Source: Anianabacter salinae (GTDB lineage Bacteria > Pseudomonadota > Alphaproteobacteria > Rhodobacterales > Rhodobacteraceae). Taken from it: a DNA stretch of 64,000 nt. The DNA is taken from assembly GCF_019061145.1 (NCBI RefSeq), contig NZ_JAHQZS010000002.1, positions 682,001 through 746,000 of the forward strand. Direction: 5' to 3'. The position numbers were made by a program, and so were the translations under genes. Each line of letters opens with the position of its first letter. The stretch's first letter is position 1. The notes beneath the pieces were generated by a model. The model did no database searches and was not told where the DNA came from. It saw nothing but the letters and a program-made list of their open reading frames with translations. Shown here piece by piece: positions 19,609 to 28,829 of the stretch.

Positions 19609-20937
19609 TTAGTCCAGTTTCTGAAGAATGTCGCGCAAGATACTGACAATGGTGTCAATATGTTCCTTCTCGATGATCAGCGGCGGCGACAGCGCGATGA
19701 TGTCTCCGGTGGTGCGGATCAGCAGACCCTTCTCGTAGGCCTGGAGGAAGGCATTGAAGGCGCGGCGCGTCGGCTCGCCCGCAATCGGCTCCAGCTCGAT
19801 CCCCGCGATCAGGCCCATGTTGCGGATATCGATGACGTGGCGGGCATCCTTCAGCGAATGCACCGCATCTTCCCAATAGGGCGCAAGTTCGGCGGCCCTC
19901 TCGAACAGCCCGTCCTCGCGGTAGGTGTCGAGCGTGGCGATCCCGGCCGCCGAGGCGATGGGATTGCCCGAATAGGTGTAGCCGTGGAACAGTTCGATCA
20001 GGTTCTCGGGGCCATGCATAAAGGCATCGTGAATCTCGGACGTCGCCAGCACCGCGCCCATCGGGATCACCCCGTTGGTCAGACCCTTGGCGCAGGTCAT
20101 CATGTCGGGCTGAACGCCGAAATGATCGGCGGCGAAGGGCGATCCAAGGCGGCCGAACCCGGTGATGACCTCGTCGAATATGAGCAGAATGCCGTGTTTC
20201 GTGCAGATCTCGCGCAGGCGTTCGAGATAGCCCTTGGGCGGCATCAGCACGCCGGTGGACCCCGCCATCGGCTCGACGATCACGGCGGCGATGGTTTCCG
20301 GCCCGTGCAGCGCGGCAATGCGTTCCAGATCGTCCGCCAGATGCGCGCCATGCTCGGGCTGGCCCCGGGTAAAGGCGTTCTGCCCCGGCAGGTGTGTGTG
20401 CGGCAGGTGATCGACGCCGTTCAGAAGTGAGCCGAAGACCTTGCGGTTGTTGACGATGCCTCCAACCGAGATGCCGCCGAAGTTCACGCCGTGATAGCCG
20501 CGTTCGCGCCCAATCAGGCGGGTCCGCTCGCCGTGCCCTTTGGCGCGATGATAGGCGATGGCGATTTTCAGAGCCGTTTCAACACTTTCCGAGCCGGAGT
20601 TCGTGAAAAACACATGGTCCATGCTCTTGGGCGCCATGTCGCGCAGGCGGTTGGCCAACTCGAACGCCTTGGGGTGGCCCATCTGGAAGGCGGGCGCATA
20701 GTCCAGTTCCCCGGCCTGCTGGCGGATCGCCTCGACGATCTTGGGGCGGTTGTGGCCCGCGTTGCAGCACCACAGGCCCGCCGTGCCGTCCAGCACCTCG
20801 CGGCCATCGGATGTCTTGTAGTGCATCCGGTCCGCCGAGACGAACATGCGCGGCGCCTTCTTGAATTGCCGGTTCGCGGTGAACGGCATCCAGAAAGCCG
20901 AAAGATCGTTCGGTACGGAAGGGCGGTCGAGCGCCAT
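19609..20937 (-). CDS. Class III aminotransferase, probable beta-alanine/omega-amino acid:pyruvate aminotransferase
   Basis: 442 residues from the ATG at 20937. PLP-binding features are GSESVETALKIAIAY, the aspartate in LIFDEVITGFGR and the Schiff-base Lys at about 284 (MTCAKGLTNG). The N-terminal LSAFWMPFTANRQFK is typical of omega-amino acid:pyruvate aminotransferases. It should convert beta-alanine to malonate semialdehyde, finishing pyrimidine breakdown. It is first in the minus-strand operon, with a RutR-type operator 22 bp upstream of the ATG. An earlier in-frame GTG at 20967 would lie inside the operator and is rejected. Confidence 0.88.
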   Translation of the reverse strand: MALDRPSVPNDLSAFWMPFTANRQFKKAPRMFVSADRMHYKTSDGREVLDGTAGLWCCNAGHNRPKIVEAIRQQAGELDYAPAFQMGHPKAFELANRLRDMAPKSMDHVFFTNSGSESVETALKIAIAYHRAKGHGERTRLIGRERGYHGVNFGGISVGGIVNNRKVFGSLLNGVDHLPHTHLPGQNAFTRGQPEHGAHLADDLERIAALHGPETIAAVIVEPMAGSTGVLMPPKGYLERLREICTKHGILLIFDEVITGFGRLGSPFAADHFGVQPDMMTCAKGLTNGVIPMGAVLATSEIHDAFMHGPENLIELFHGYTYSGNPIASAAGIATLDTYREDGLFERAAELAPYWEDAVHSLKDARHVIDIRNMGLIAGIELEPIAGEPTRRAFNAFLQAYEKGLLIRTTGDIIALSPPLIIEKEHIDTIVSILRDILQKLD

Positions 20938-20958
20938 GGCAGCCTCATGTGACAAGAG

Positions 20959-20974
20959 TTTGACCAAATGGTCA
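20959..20974. promoter_or_regulatory. RutR-type operator
   Basis: TTGACCA-AA-TGGTCAG matches the E. coli RutR consensus TTGACCA-NN-TGGTCAA at all specified positions but the last. It lies between the divergent aminotransferase gene (start 20937) and the RutR-like gene (start 21120), 22 bp upstream of the aminotransferase start, so it can repress the catabolic operon and possibly rutR itself. Confidence 0.85.
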
Positions 20975-21119
20975 GGATCACGCTACCACGGGAACGGGCC
21001 GGGTCAAGGATTTCGCCGAACCGCCTTGGCCTGCCCCGTGTCCCACGCGTCGGCGCATTTCTGTTGCGCCCTGTGACGGGAAAAGCGGCATCGGTGAAAC
21101 GCTTTGGGACGGATGGCAG

Positions 21120-21749
21120 ATGGACAAGGCGGTCAGCAGAACACCCCGCACCCGCATCCAGGCGCGGAACCGCGAGGCGATCCTCGATGCGGCGCTGGAC
21201 GTGTTCAGCCAGCACGGATTTCGCGGCGCGACACTGGACCAGATCGCAGAGGTCGCGGGGCTGTCGAAGCCGAACCTGCTATATTACTTTCCGTCGAAAG
21301 AAGCCATTCACGTCAGGCTGTTGTCCGGCCTAATGGACAGCTGGCTCGATCCCTTGCGTCACCTTGGCGACGCGGGCGAGCCGGTCGACGAGATCGTCGC
21401 CTATGCCCTGCGCAAGCTGGACATGGCGCGCACCCTGCCGCGCGAAAGCCGCCTGTTCGCCAACGAGATCGTGCAGGGCGCGCCGCGCGTTCTCGACATG
21501 ATCGAGGGTCCGCTCAAGACGCTGGTGGACGACAAGGCGGCGCTGATCGGTGGCTGGGCGCAGGAGGGACGGATCGCACCTGTCGACCCCCATCACCTGA
21601 TCTTCTCGATCTGGGCGACGACCCAGCACTACGCCGATTTCGACGTCCAGGTGCGCGGCATCCTGACCCCGGAGGGCGACGCGCATTTCGCCGAGGCGGC
21701 AGGGTTCCTCACGACGCTTTACACGAACCTGTTGACGATTCGTCCATGA
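21120..21749 (+). CDS. rutR: TetR-family repressor, RutR-like (pyrimidine-responsive)
   Basis: 209 residues. A TetR helix-turn-helix spans about residues 15-62 (FRGATLDQIAEVAGLSKPNL), followed by a ligand domain with the RutR-type segment HLIFSIWATTQHYADF near residue 160. RutR of E. coli is released from DNA by uracil or thymine. The near-consensus operator 146 bp upstream and the pyrimidine genes on both sides support the same role here, equivalent to PydR in other bacteria. Confidence 0.9.
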   Translation: MDKAVSRTPRTRIQARNREAILDAALDVFSQHGFRGATLDQIAEVAGLSKPNLLYYFPSKEAIHVRLLSGLMDSWLDPLRHLGDAGEPVDEIVAYALRKLDMARTLPRESRLFANEIVQGAPRVLDMIEGPLKTLVDDKAALIGGWAQEGRIAPVDPHHLIFSIWATTQHYADFDVQVRGILTPEGDAHFAEAAGFLTTLYTNLLTIRP

Positions 21750-21880
21750 AAGCAAAGTATCGAGCGCATATATTCTCGAGCAGAGGCCAGCGTCTCGGAA
21801 CGTTTACGGAACATGCAGGGTATCGTTGACGTTCAACTTTCATGGCGAAAAAATATGCCTGAATGGGCAGGAGTATTCCG

Positions 21881-22207
21881 ATGGGTCATAAGGACAATGT
21901 GCTGATGCGGGCCAACGATGGTGGGGCCGAACTTTCGGATCTTGTCGCGATCGCGGTAGAGGCGTCTCTGGCAACAGTGCAGGCGTCTTGCCCGCTACTG
22001 GTCGACGAAGACCTGCAGGCGCTGGAAGAACGCTGCCACGCGGCAGCGATGGAAAGGATCGGGCCCGAGAACCGCGACCGCTTCGCCCGTCGCCGGATCG
22101 ACACCCTCGATTTCGGAACAATGCTGAAGGCTCTCAGGGGCGCAGGCGGTCTGGGGGCGGAAGATACGGCAAAGGCGGGGCGCACCCCGTCCGGACGCGC
22201 CGCCTGA
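21881..22207 (+). CDS. Hypothetical protein, upstream partner of Zeta-like ATPase
   Basis: 108 residues from the ATG at 21881 behind an AGGAG site; an in-frame ATG at 21863 is less well placed. The protein is acidic in the first half (ELSDLVAIAVEASLATVQ) and helical by composition. No family is recognised. It is followed after 10 bp by a Zeta-toxin-like ATPase gene, so it may act as its antitoxin or a helper. The pair interrupts the pyrimidine cluster. Confidence 0.6.
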   Translation: MGHKDNVLMRANDGGAELSDLVAIAVEASLATVQASCPLLVDEDLQALEERCHAAAMERIGPENRDRFARRRIDTLDFGTMLKALRGAGGLGAEDTAKAGRTPSGRAA

Positions 22208-22217
22208 TCAGGCCCGG

Positions 22218-22832
22218 TTGGAGCAGCCCTCTTTCACCGTAATCGCGGGGCCGAACGGATCTGGAAAATCCAGCCTCGTCGACGTTCTGCACCTGATCGG
22301 TGTCGATATCCCGAACTATCACAACGCCGACGACATCGCCCGCACGCTGGGCGGAACGGCTGCAGACGCAGGTCAAGCCGCGCAATCGCAGGTCCGCAAC
22401 GCGCGGGACACCGCGATCACCGACGGCATCTCCTTTACCTACGAAACCGTCATGTCGCATCCCAGCCATGTCGCCGCGATGACACGCGCCCGCGCGTGCG
22501 GGATGTTCGTTCGGTTGATCTTCATCACGCTTGACGATCCTGCGATCAACGTCGCCCGCGTGCAGGACCGTGTCGCCAAGGGCGGACACGATGTGCCCGC
22601 AGACCGGGTCCTGAGCCGCTGGCACAGGACCATGGCACAGCTTCCCCATGCGGTGATTGCGTCGGATGAGGCGATGATCTTCGACAACAGCATCGTGGGT
22701 GCAAACGCTCGACCGGTCGCGCATGTCATCGGGCAATTCGTGCGCCGCTACGGGGCGACGGACCTGACCTGGCCCGAACCCATGCTGTTCGCTCCGTTGC
22801 GCGACGCTGACTACCAATTCGAGCAGGACTGA
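22218..22832 (+). CDS. Zeta-toxin-like P-loop ATPase/kinase
   Basis: 204 residues from a TTG start. Walker A is AGPNGSGKS near residues 10-18, followed by the family pattern ISFTYETVMSHPSHVAAM and VRLIFITLDDPAINVARV near residues 73-115, then RWHRTMAQL. This is the COG4185/Zeta group, whose toxins phosphorylate UDP-activated sugars; chromosomal members often lack a proven toxic role. The start codon is rare and the upstream ORF ends 10 bp earlier, typical of a coupled pair. Confidence 0.75.
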   Translation: MEQPSFTVIAGPNGSGKSSLVDVLHLIGVDIPNYHNADDIARTLGGTAADAGQAAQSQVRNARDTAITDGISFTYETVMSHPSHVAAMTRARACGMFVRLIFITLDDPAINVARVQDRVAKGGHDVPADRVLSRWHRTMAQLPHAVIASDEAMIFDNSIVGANARPVAHVIGQFVRRYGATDLTWPEPMLFAPLRDADYQFEQD

Positions 22833-22856
22833 CGGCACGGCCCCGGACCGTTGAGG

Positions 22857-22886
22857 CGGGGCGCGCACCATATGGCGCGCGCCCCG
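22857..22886. terminator. Inverted repeat between convergent genes, probable terminator
   Basis: CGGGGCGCGC (22857-22866) pairs perfectly with GCGCGCCCCG (22877-22886) in the 80-bp gap between the Zeta-like gene and the convergent preA gene. There is little U-run on either side, so the efficiency is uncertain. Confidence 0.65.
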
Positions 22887-22912
22887 AAAGGCACCGGGGG
22901 AGGTCCGTCGCC

Positions 22913-24220
22913 TTACTCTGCCGCCTCGCGCGAGGCGGGGTTGTTGGGATGCGTCGTCCAGTTGGCGTATTCCGGCTGAACCGGCTTGCCCGTCCGCTCG
23001 TCCAGCGCACCGGCGTCCAGTTCGACCATGGTGATGCAATCCTCGACCGGGCAGACGTTGACGCAGAGGTTGCAGGCGACGCATTCGTCGTCCTTGACGG
23101 TGAACACGCGCGCGTCGGACATCGCGATGGCCTGGTGGCTGGTGTCCTCGCAGGCGGCATAGCAGCGCCCGCACTGGATGCAGGCGTCCTGATCGATGCG
23201 CGCCTTGGTGACGTAGTTGAGGTTGAGGTATTGCCAGTCGGTGACGTTCGGCACCGCGCGGCCCACGACGTCCGCGACGCTGGCGTGCCCCTTCTCATCC
23301 ATCCACTCTGACAGGCCCGAGATCATCTCCTGCACGATCTTGAAGCCATAGGTCATGGCCGCCGTGCAGACCTGCACGTTCCCTGCGCCAAGCGCGAGGA
23401 ATTCGGCCGCATCGCGCCACGTCGTAACGCCGCCGATGCCGCTGATCGGCAGGCCGCGGGTTTCGGCGTCGCGAGCGATCTCGGCCACCATGTTCAGCGC
23501 GATGGGCTTGACCGCAGGGCCGCAATAGCCGCCGTGGCTGCCCTTGCCGTCGATCATCGGCTCGGGCGACATGCTGTCGAGATTGACGCCGGTGATCGAC
23601 GAGATCGTGTTGATGAGGCTGACCGCATCCGCCCCGCCCGCCTTGGCCGCGCGGGCCGGAAAGCGGATGTCGGTGATGTTCGGCGTCAGCTTGACGATCA
23701 CGGGCATCCGGGTGTTCGTCTTGCACCAGCGCGCGACCATCTCGATGTATTCGGGCACCTGCCCCACCGCCGAGCCCATGCCGCGTTCCGACATGCCATG
23801 CGGGCAGCCGAAGTTCAGCTCGATCCCGTCCGCGCCGGTTTCCTCGACCAGCGGCAGGATCGCCTTCCACGCCGCTTCCTCGCACGGCACCATGATCGAC
23901 ACCACGACGGCGCGATCCGGGTAGTCGCGCTTGACCGCCTTGATCTCGCGCAGGTTCACCTCGAGCGGGCGGTCGGTGATCAACTCGATGTTGTTGAGGC
24001 CCAGAAGCCTCCGGTCCGCGCCCCAGATCGCGCCGTAGCGCGGGCCGTTGACGTTGACGACAGGCGGCCCCGCCTCGCCCAGCGTCTTCCAGACGACGCC
24101 GCCCCATCCCGCCTCGAAGGCGCGTCGGACGTTGTATTCCTTGTCCGTGGGCGGCGCCGAGGCCAGCCAGAACGGATTGGGCGACTTGATGCCCACGAAT
24201 TCGGATTGCAGGTTGGCCAT
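22913..24220 (-). CDS. preA: NAD-dependent dihydropyrimidine dehydrogenase subunit PreA
   Basis: 435 residues. An FMN-binding TIM barrel of the dihydroorotate dehydrogenase type (IELNFGCPHGM; GIGGVTTWRDAAEFLALGA) occupies the first ~330 residues. Two 4Fe-4S clusters follow, with CIQCGRCYAACE and CVACNLCVNVCP. It reduces uracil or thymine to the dihydro form with the PreT subunit encoded just upstream. This is step one of the pathway whose later steps lie at 16.8-20.9 kb. Confidence 0.95.
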   Translation of the reverse strand: MANLQSEFVGIKSPNPFWLASAPPTDKEYNVRRAFEAGWGGVVWKTLGEAGPPVVNVNGPRYGAIWGADRRLLGLNNIELITDRPLEVNLREIKAVKRDYPDRAVVVSIMVPCEEAAWKAILPLVEETGADGIELNFGCPHGMSERGMGSAVGQVPEYIEMVARWCKTNTRMPVIVKLTPNITDIRFPARAAKAGGADAVSLINTISSITGVNLDSMSPEPMIDGKGSHGGYCGPAVKPIALNMVAEIARDAETRGLPISGIGGVTTWRDAAEFLALGAGNVQVCTAAMTYGFKIVQEMISGLSEWMDEKGHASVADVVGRAVPNVTDWQYLNLNYVTKARIDQDACIQCGRCYAACEDTSHQAIAMSDARVFTVKDDECVACNLCVNVCPVEDCITMVELDAGALDERTGKPVQPEYANWTTHPNNPASREAAE

Positions 24221-24231
24221 ATCGTCTCTCC

Positions 24232-25548
24232 TCAGCCCATCAGGCTGTGATGGATGTCTTCCGCCGCGTCGCGCCCTTCGGCGACTGCGGTCACGGTCAG
24301 GTCCTCGCCGCCGAGCGCGCAGTCGCCGCCGGCCCAGACCTTGGGATGGCTGGTGCGGTGGCCGTCACTAAGGGCCAGCTTGCTGCCGGTCAGCTCCAGC
24401 GCGCCGGGTGCGCCGTCAAGCCCCTGGCCGATGGCGACATGCACCTGGTCGGCGGGGATGCGGAACGTCTCGCCCGTGCCGGTGCCGTCTGCGGTGTATT
24501 CGAACTCCACCTCGGCGACGCTGCCGTTTCCGTGCACCGCGACGGGCTGCGCATTGTAGACGATGCGCACGCCCTTGGACGCTGCGAGGTCCTGTTCATA
24601 GACGCTGGCAGACATCCGGTCTTTGCCGCGCCGGTAGACCATTGTGACGTTTTCCGCCCCCAGAAGCTTTGACTGCACAGCGGCGTCCACAGCCGTCATG
24701 CCGCCGCCGATCACCACCACGTTGCGGCCAACGGGCAGCTGCGAAAGGTCCGGCGACTGGCGCAGAGCTGCGATGAAATCGACCGCCGGGCCGACATTTG
24801 CCTTGTCGAAGCCGTCGATGGCGTTGGCGCCAGACAGCCCGACGCCAAGGAACACCGCATCATGCTCGGCTGCCAGCGCATCGAGCGTCACATCGGACCC
24901 CAGCGCCGTACCATAGCGGATCTCGATGCCGCCAATCATCAAAAGCCAGTCCACCTCGGCCTGCGCATAGCCATTCACCGTCTTGTAGGACGCGATGCCG
25001 TATTCGTTCAGACCACCGGGCTTTTCGCGCTTTTCAAAGATCACCACGTCGTGCCCGTGCATCGCCAGACGGTGCGCGCAGGCAAGTCCTGCGGGACCTG
25101 CACCGACGACCGCGACCCGCTTGCCGGTCGCGGCGGCGCGCATGAAGGGGTGCACGTCTTTTGCCATCAACGTGTCGGTGGCAAAGCGCTGCAGCCGCCC
25201 GATCTCGACCGGCGCGCCTTCGGCGATCTCGCGCACACAGACCTCTTCGCACAGGGTTTCGGTCGGGCAGACGCGGGCGCACATGCCGCCAAGGATGTTC
25301 TGCGACAGGATCGTCTTCGCCGCCGCGTCGGGCGTGCCCGTCGCGATCTGGCGAATGAACAGCGGGATGTCGATCGTGGTCGGGCATGCCGTCATGCAGG
25401 GTGCATCGTGGCAGAAATAGCAGCGATCCGCCGCTACCTGCGCCTCGTGCCGCCCCAGCGGGGGATGCAGGTCACCGAAGTTCTGCTGCAGCACCTCGGC
25501 GGCAAGCCGTCCGGCCGCCACGCCCGGTGTCATTGTCGTATTGGCCAT
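24232..25548 (-). CDS. preT: NAD-dependent dihydropyrimidine dehydrogenase subunit PreT
   Basis: 438 residues of the GltD-like flavoprotein type. An N-terminal cysteine-rich Fe-S region ([14 protein letters not shown] and [15 protein letters not shown]) is followed by an FAD site ([18 protein letters not shown]) and an NAD(P)H site ([14 protein letters not shown]). It passes electrons from NADH to PreA and lies 11 bp upstream of it. The site resembling the RutR operator is absent from its upstream region, although other dyads are present there. Confidence 0.94.
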   Translation of the reverse strand: MANTTMTPGVAAGRLAAEVLQQNFGDLHPPLGRHEAQVAADRCYFCHDAPCMTACPTTIDIPLFIRQIATGTPDAAAKTILSQNILGGMCARVCPTETLCEEVCVREIAEGAPVEIGRLQRFATDTLMAKDVHPFMRAAATGKRVAVVGAGPAGLACAHRLAMHGHDVVIFEKREKPGGLNEYGIASYKTVNGYAQAEVDWLLMIGGIEIRYGTALGSDVTLDALAAEHDAVFLGVGLSGANAIDGFDKANVGPAVDFIAALRQSPDLSQLPVGRNVVVIGGGMTAVDAAVQSKLLGAENVTMVYRRGKDRMSASVYEQDLAASKGVRIVYNAQPVAVHGNGSVAEVEFEYTADGTGTGETFRIPADQVHVAIGQGLDGAPGALELTGSKLALSDGHRTSHPKVWAGGDCALGGEDLTVTAVAEGRDAAEDIHHSLMG

Positions 25549-25594
25549 TCATGGCCCCCCTGTTGGTTCGTCTTTCGCAAAAGCCTGCCACAGG

Positions 25595-25617
25595 TTGAAA
25601 TTTTATCAAACGGTAAA
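25595..25617. promoter_or_regulatory. AT-rich overlapping dyads between preT and accB
   Basis: Two overlapping imperfect inverted repeats, TTGA-N7-TCAA (25595-25609) and TTTATC-AAAC-GGTAAA (25602-25617), sit in an AT-rich island about 50 bp upstream of the preT start. Their position suits an operator or promoter for preT or the divergent accB. Neither matches the RutR consensus, and no regulator can be named. Confidence 0.35.
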
Positions 25618-25770
25618 TTTTTGGCAAAGGTGCCCGAGAGCGTGGCGCTGCGCGAACCGCACAGAAATCCGTCGCTGGCGCTTTTCTCCCCCGCTGCCGT
25701 CGCGTATAAGCCCCGCAATGACAGGCTCGCACCAGACGGGTCCGGGGACATCAGGCGGCTTGAGGACAGC

Positions 25771-26271
25771 ATGACCAACAAGAACACCGATGCGGATGTG
25801 GATTTCATTCGCGCGCTTGCGGAACTTCTGACCGAGAATGACCTGACCGAGCTTGAGGTCCAGCGCGAAACCGGCAAGGACCAGAAGCTGAGCGTGCGGG
25901 TCAGCCGCGCCAAGCAGGTCGTCACCCAGATGCAGGCGCCCAGCTATGCGCCGCAAACCCAATCCGCACCCTCTGCGGCCCCGTCCGCGCCGGTGTCACC
26001 GGCCGCAGCGTCCGAAGGCGGCGATCCCGCGACACACCCCGGCGCAGTGACCTCGCCCATGGTCGGCACGATCTACATGCAGGCCGAGCCCGGGTCTGAC
26101 GCCTTCGTCAAGGTTGGCGACAAGGTGTCCGAGGGCCAGACGCTTCTCATCGTCGAGGCGATGAAGACGATGAACCACATTCCCAGCCCGCGCGCCGGAA
26201 CGGTCAAGCGCATCCTCGTCGAGGACGGCTCGCCGGTCGAGTATGGCGCCCCCCTGATGATCGTCGAGTGA
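25771..26271 (+). CDS. accB: Biotin carboxyl carrier protein of acetyl-CoA carboxylase
   Basis: 166 residues: an N-terminal helical region, a Pro/Ala-rich linker at about residues 56-90, and a C-terminal biotinyl domain with the biotinylated Lys at 132 ([10 protein letters not shown]). It carries the carboxyl group from AccC to the transferase for malonyl-CoA synthesis. The ATG at 25771 is preceded by GAGGA; a much longer upstream open frame is antisense to preT and is not coding. accC starts 11 bp after it. Confidence 0.96.
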   Translation: MTNKNTDADVDFIRALAELLTENDLTELEVQRETGKDQKLSVRVSRAKQVVTQMQAPSYAPQTQSAPSAAPSAPVSPAAASEGGDPATHPGAVTSPMVGTIYMQAEPGSDAFVKVGDKVSEGQTLLIVEAMKTMNHIPSPRAGTVKRILVEDGSPVEYGAPLMIVE

Positions 26272-26281
26272 GGCGAAGCTG

Positions 26282-27628
26282 ATGTTCGACAAGATCCTGA
26301 TCGCCAACCGGGGCGAGATCGCGCTGCGCGTGGTCCGCGCGGCCCGCGAGATGGGCATCCATTCGGTCGCCGTCCATTCCACCGCTGATGCCGACGCAAT
26401 GCATGTGCGCATGGCGGACGAGGCGATCTGCATCGGACCGCCTCCGTCGTCACACTCCTACCTGTCGATGGCCGCGATCATCTCGGCCTGCGAGATCACC
26501 GGCGCCCAGGCGATCCATCCCGGCTACGGTTTTCTGTCCGAGAACGCGGCCTTCGTGCAGGCGGTCGAGGATCATGGGCTGACGTTCATCGGCCCCTCGG
26601 CCGAACACATCCGCATCATGGGCGACAAGATCACCGCCAAGGACACGATGAAGGCGCTTGGCGTGCCTTGCGTGCCCGGCTCTGACGGCGGCGTGGCCGA
26701 CATGGAAACCGCGCGGACCGTCGCCGAAGAAGTCGGCTATCCGGTCATCATCAAGGCCACCGCCGGCGGTGGCGGGCGCGGCATGAAGCTGGCGCGCACT
26801 GCGGACGATCTGGAATCCGCGTTCCGCACCGCGCGGGCCGAGGGCAAGGCGGCCTTCGGCAACGACGAAGTCTATATCGAGAAATACCTTGGCCGCCCGC
26901 GTCACATCGAGATCCAGGTCTTCGGCGACGGCAAGGGCGGCGCGGTGCATCTGGGCGAGCGTGACTGTTCCCTCCAGCGCCGTCACCAGAAGGTGTTCGA
27001 AGAGGCGCCCGGCCCAGCCATCGACCAGCCCACGCGCGACCGGATCGGCAAGGTCTGCGCCGATGCCATCGCACGCATCGGTTACAGCGGCGCGGGCACC
27101 ATTGAATTCCTGTACGAGGATGGAGAGTTCTTCTTCATCGAGATGAACACCCGCCTGCAGGTCGAACATCCCGTGACCGAGGCGATCTTTGGCATCGATC
27201 TGGTGCGCGAACAGATCCGCGTCGCCTCTGGCATGCCGATGTCGTTCACGCAAGACGACCTCAAGATCAACGGCCACGCCATCGAGGTCCGCATCAACGC
27301 CGAGAAACTGCCGAATTTCTCGCCCTCGCCGGGCCGGATCACGCAATACCACGCGCCGGGCGGTCTGGGCGTGCGGATGGACAGCGCCATCTACGACGGC
27401 TATCGCATCCCCCCCTATTACGACTCGCTTATTGGCAAGCTGATCGTGCACGGACGCGACCGGCCCGAGGCTCTGGCGCGCCTGCACCGCGCGCTTGGCG
27501 AGTTGATCGTGGACGGCATCGACACCACCGTGCCCCTGTTCAACGCGCTTCTGGCCGAACCGGACATCCAGTCGGGCGACTACTCGATCCACTGGCTCGA
27601 GGACTGGCTGGCCCGGAACATCGGCTGA
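26282..27628 (+). CDS. accC: Biotin carboxylase of acetyl-CoA carboxylase
   Basis: 448 residues, standard for AccC. The N-terminal domain begins [16 protein letters not shown], and the ATP-grasp domain contains the glycine loop [11 protein letters not shown] and the [14 protein letters not shown] active-site segment. It carboxylates biotin on AccB with bicarbonate and ATP. It forms an operon with accB and is followed 8 bp later by aat. Confidence 0.97.
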   Translation: MFDKILIANRGEIALRVVRAAREMGIHSVAVHSTADADAMHVRMADEAICIGPPPSSHSYLSMAAIISACEITGAQAIHPGYGFLSENAAFVQAVEDHGLTFIGPSAEHIRIMGDKITAKDTMKALGVPCVPGSDGGVADMETARTVAEEVGYPVIIKATAGGGGRGMKLARTADDLESAFRTARAEGKAAFGNDEVYIEKYLGRPRHIEIQVFGDGKGGAVHLGERDCSLQRRHQKVFEEAPGPAIDQPTRDRIGKVCADAIARIGYSGAGTIEFLYEDGEFFFIEMNTRLQVEHPVTEAIFGIDLVREQIRVASGMPMSFTQDDLKINGHAIEVRINAEKLPNFSPSPGRITQYHAPGGLGVRMDSAIYDGYRIPPYYDSLIGKLIVHGRDRPEALARLHRALGELIVDGIDTTVPLFNALLAEPDIQSGDYSIHWLEDWLARNIG

Positions 27629-27636
27629 CTGGCGGG

Positions 27637-28293
27637 GTGTCCGACCCCACGCTCACGCCCGATCTGATGGTGCAGGCCTACCGTGCCGGCATCTTTCCCA
27701 TGGCCGAAAGCCGCGACAGCGACGATCTTGCCTGGATTGACCCGCATTTCCGCGGCGTGCTTCCACTGGACGGGTTTCGCATCTCGCGCTCGCTGGCCCG
27801 GCGGCTGCGGCGCGGCGGATACCGCGTCACGCTCGACCGCGCCTTCGACGAGGTGGTGATCGCCTGCGGCGACCGCGACGAGACCTGGATCAACCCGATG
27901 CTGTTCTCGCTTTACCGGGCGCTGTTCGCGCAAGGGATCTGCCACTCGGTCGAGGTATGGGAGGGCGATGACCTGACCGGCGGCGTGTTTGGCCTGCATA
28001 TCGGGGCTGCGTTCTTTGGCGAAAGCATGTTCTCGCGCCGCACGGATCATTCCAAGATCGCGCTGGCCTATCTGACGGCGATGCTGCGGCAGGCCGGGTT
28101 CGCGCTGTTCGACACCCAGTTCCTGACCCCGCACCTTGCCTCGTTGGGCGGGCGGGAAATCCCCCGGGCCGCCTACCGCGCCACGCTGGAACAGGCGCTT
28201 GCGCTCGACGCTCAGTTCCCGGACGAGTCGTCGCTGCCCGTCTCCTCGGTCTGGTCCTCGGGCACCACGCAGCGAAGCACCCAGACGTCATAG
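27637..28293 (+). CDS. aat: Leucyl/phenylalanyl-tRNA-protein transferase
   Basis: 218 residues. It adds Leu or Phe to N-terminal Arg/Lys of proteins, marking them for ClpS-ClpAP degradation. Family motifs are visible: AYRAGIFPM near the N-terminus, WINPMLFSLYRALF in the middle, GGVFGLHIGAAFFGESMFSRRTDHSKIAL as the core (quoted in separate parts of residues ~110-138), and DTQFLTPHLASLGGREIPR. The start is a GTG at 27637. The last 82 bp overlap the convergent DUF2155 gene, and the C-terminal ~25 residues are low in conservation. Confidence 0.93.
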   Translation: MSDPTLTPDLMVQAYRAGIFPMAESRDSDDLAWIDPHFRGVLPLDGFRISRSLARRLRRGGYRVTLDRAFDEVVIACGDRDETWINPMLFSLYRALFAQGICHSVEVWEGDDLTGGVFGLHIGAAFFGESMFSRRTDHSKIALAYLTAMLRQAGFALFDTQFLTPHLASLGGREIPRAAYRATLEQALALDAQFPDESSLPVSSVWSSGTTQRSTQTS

Positions 28294-28829
28294 CGCGGAT
28301 GATCCAGCGCGTTCAGCGCCGGGGACGACGCGGACATCCAGCCGGAAAACGTCGGGTTGGCATCGCCTTCGTCCAGCACGACGACATAGGCAAACGCGTC
28401 GCCATCGGGGTTCTCTGCGGGATAGCGGCATTCGGACATCTGGATCGTCAGCCGCCCGAAATCCACCAACTCGCCCGGCGGCACGGTCAGATCCGAGGTG
28501 CGCCCCGACATCGTGTCGAGCGCGCGCAGGACCGCACCTTCGGGCGCCACCTTGCCGCGCACCTGAGCGGGCGCCTGTTCGTCCATCTCAAGCCGGACGC
28601 CGTCGTCGAACCCCTGCTCAAGCCGGATACCCTCGTCATATTCGTCGAGATACCCTTCCTCGATTTCGGGGGTGTATTGCCCGGGCGGGGACGTGCCGGG
28701 CGTGAAGCTGCCGTTTGAATCAGCGGGGTCGTCCAGCGGCTGCACTTCGATCGCGTTGCGGTCGCTTTGCGCAAGCAGGGCCGCCGGCATCGCCATCAGG
28801 GCCAGACTCAGAACCAGCGCCCGCATCAT
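28212..28829 (-). CDS. DUF2155 domain-containing exported protein
   Basis: 205 residues with a signal peptide (MMRALVLSLALMAMPAALLA), an acidic low-complexity region at about residues 25-85, and a compact C-terminal domain (ALDTMSGRTSDLTVPPGE; YPAENPDGDAFAYVVV; FSGWMSASSPALNALDHPRY) characteristic of DUF2155. Function is unknown; it is conserved in alphaproteobacteria. Its start overlaps the mlaD-like stop by ATGA, and its 3' end overlaps aat on the other strand by 82 bp. Confidence 0.85.
   Translation of the reverse strand: MMRALVLSLALMAMPAALLAQSDRNAIEVQPLDDPADSNGSFTPGTSPPGQYTPEIEEGYLDEYDEGIRLEQGFDDGVRLEMDEQAPAQVRGKVAPEGAVLRALDTMSGRTSDLTVPPGELVDFGRLTIQMSECRYPAENPDGDAFAYVVVLDEGDANPTFSGWMSASSPALNALDHPRYDVWVLRCVVPEDQTEETGSDDSSGN

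Noticed and set aside
25549-25770. RutR operator upstream of preT
   Set aside because: The region was read for TTGACCA/TGGTCAA halves; only a TTGA-N7-TCAA dyad with wrong spacing is present.
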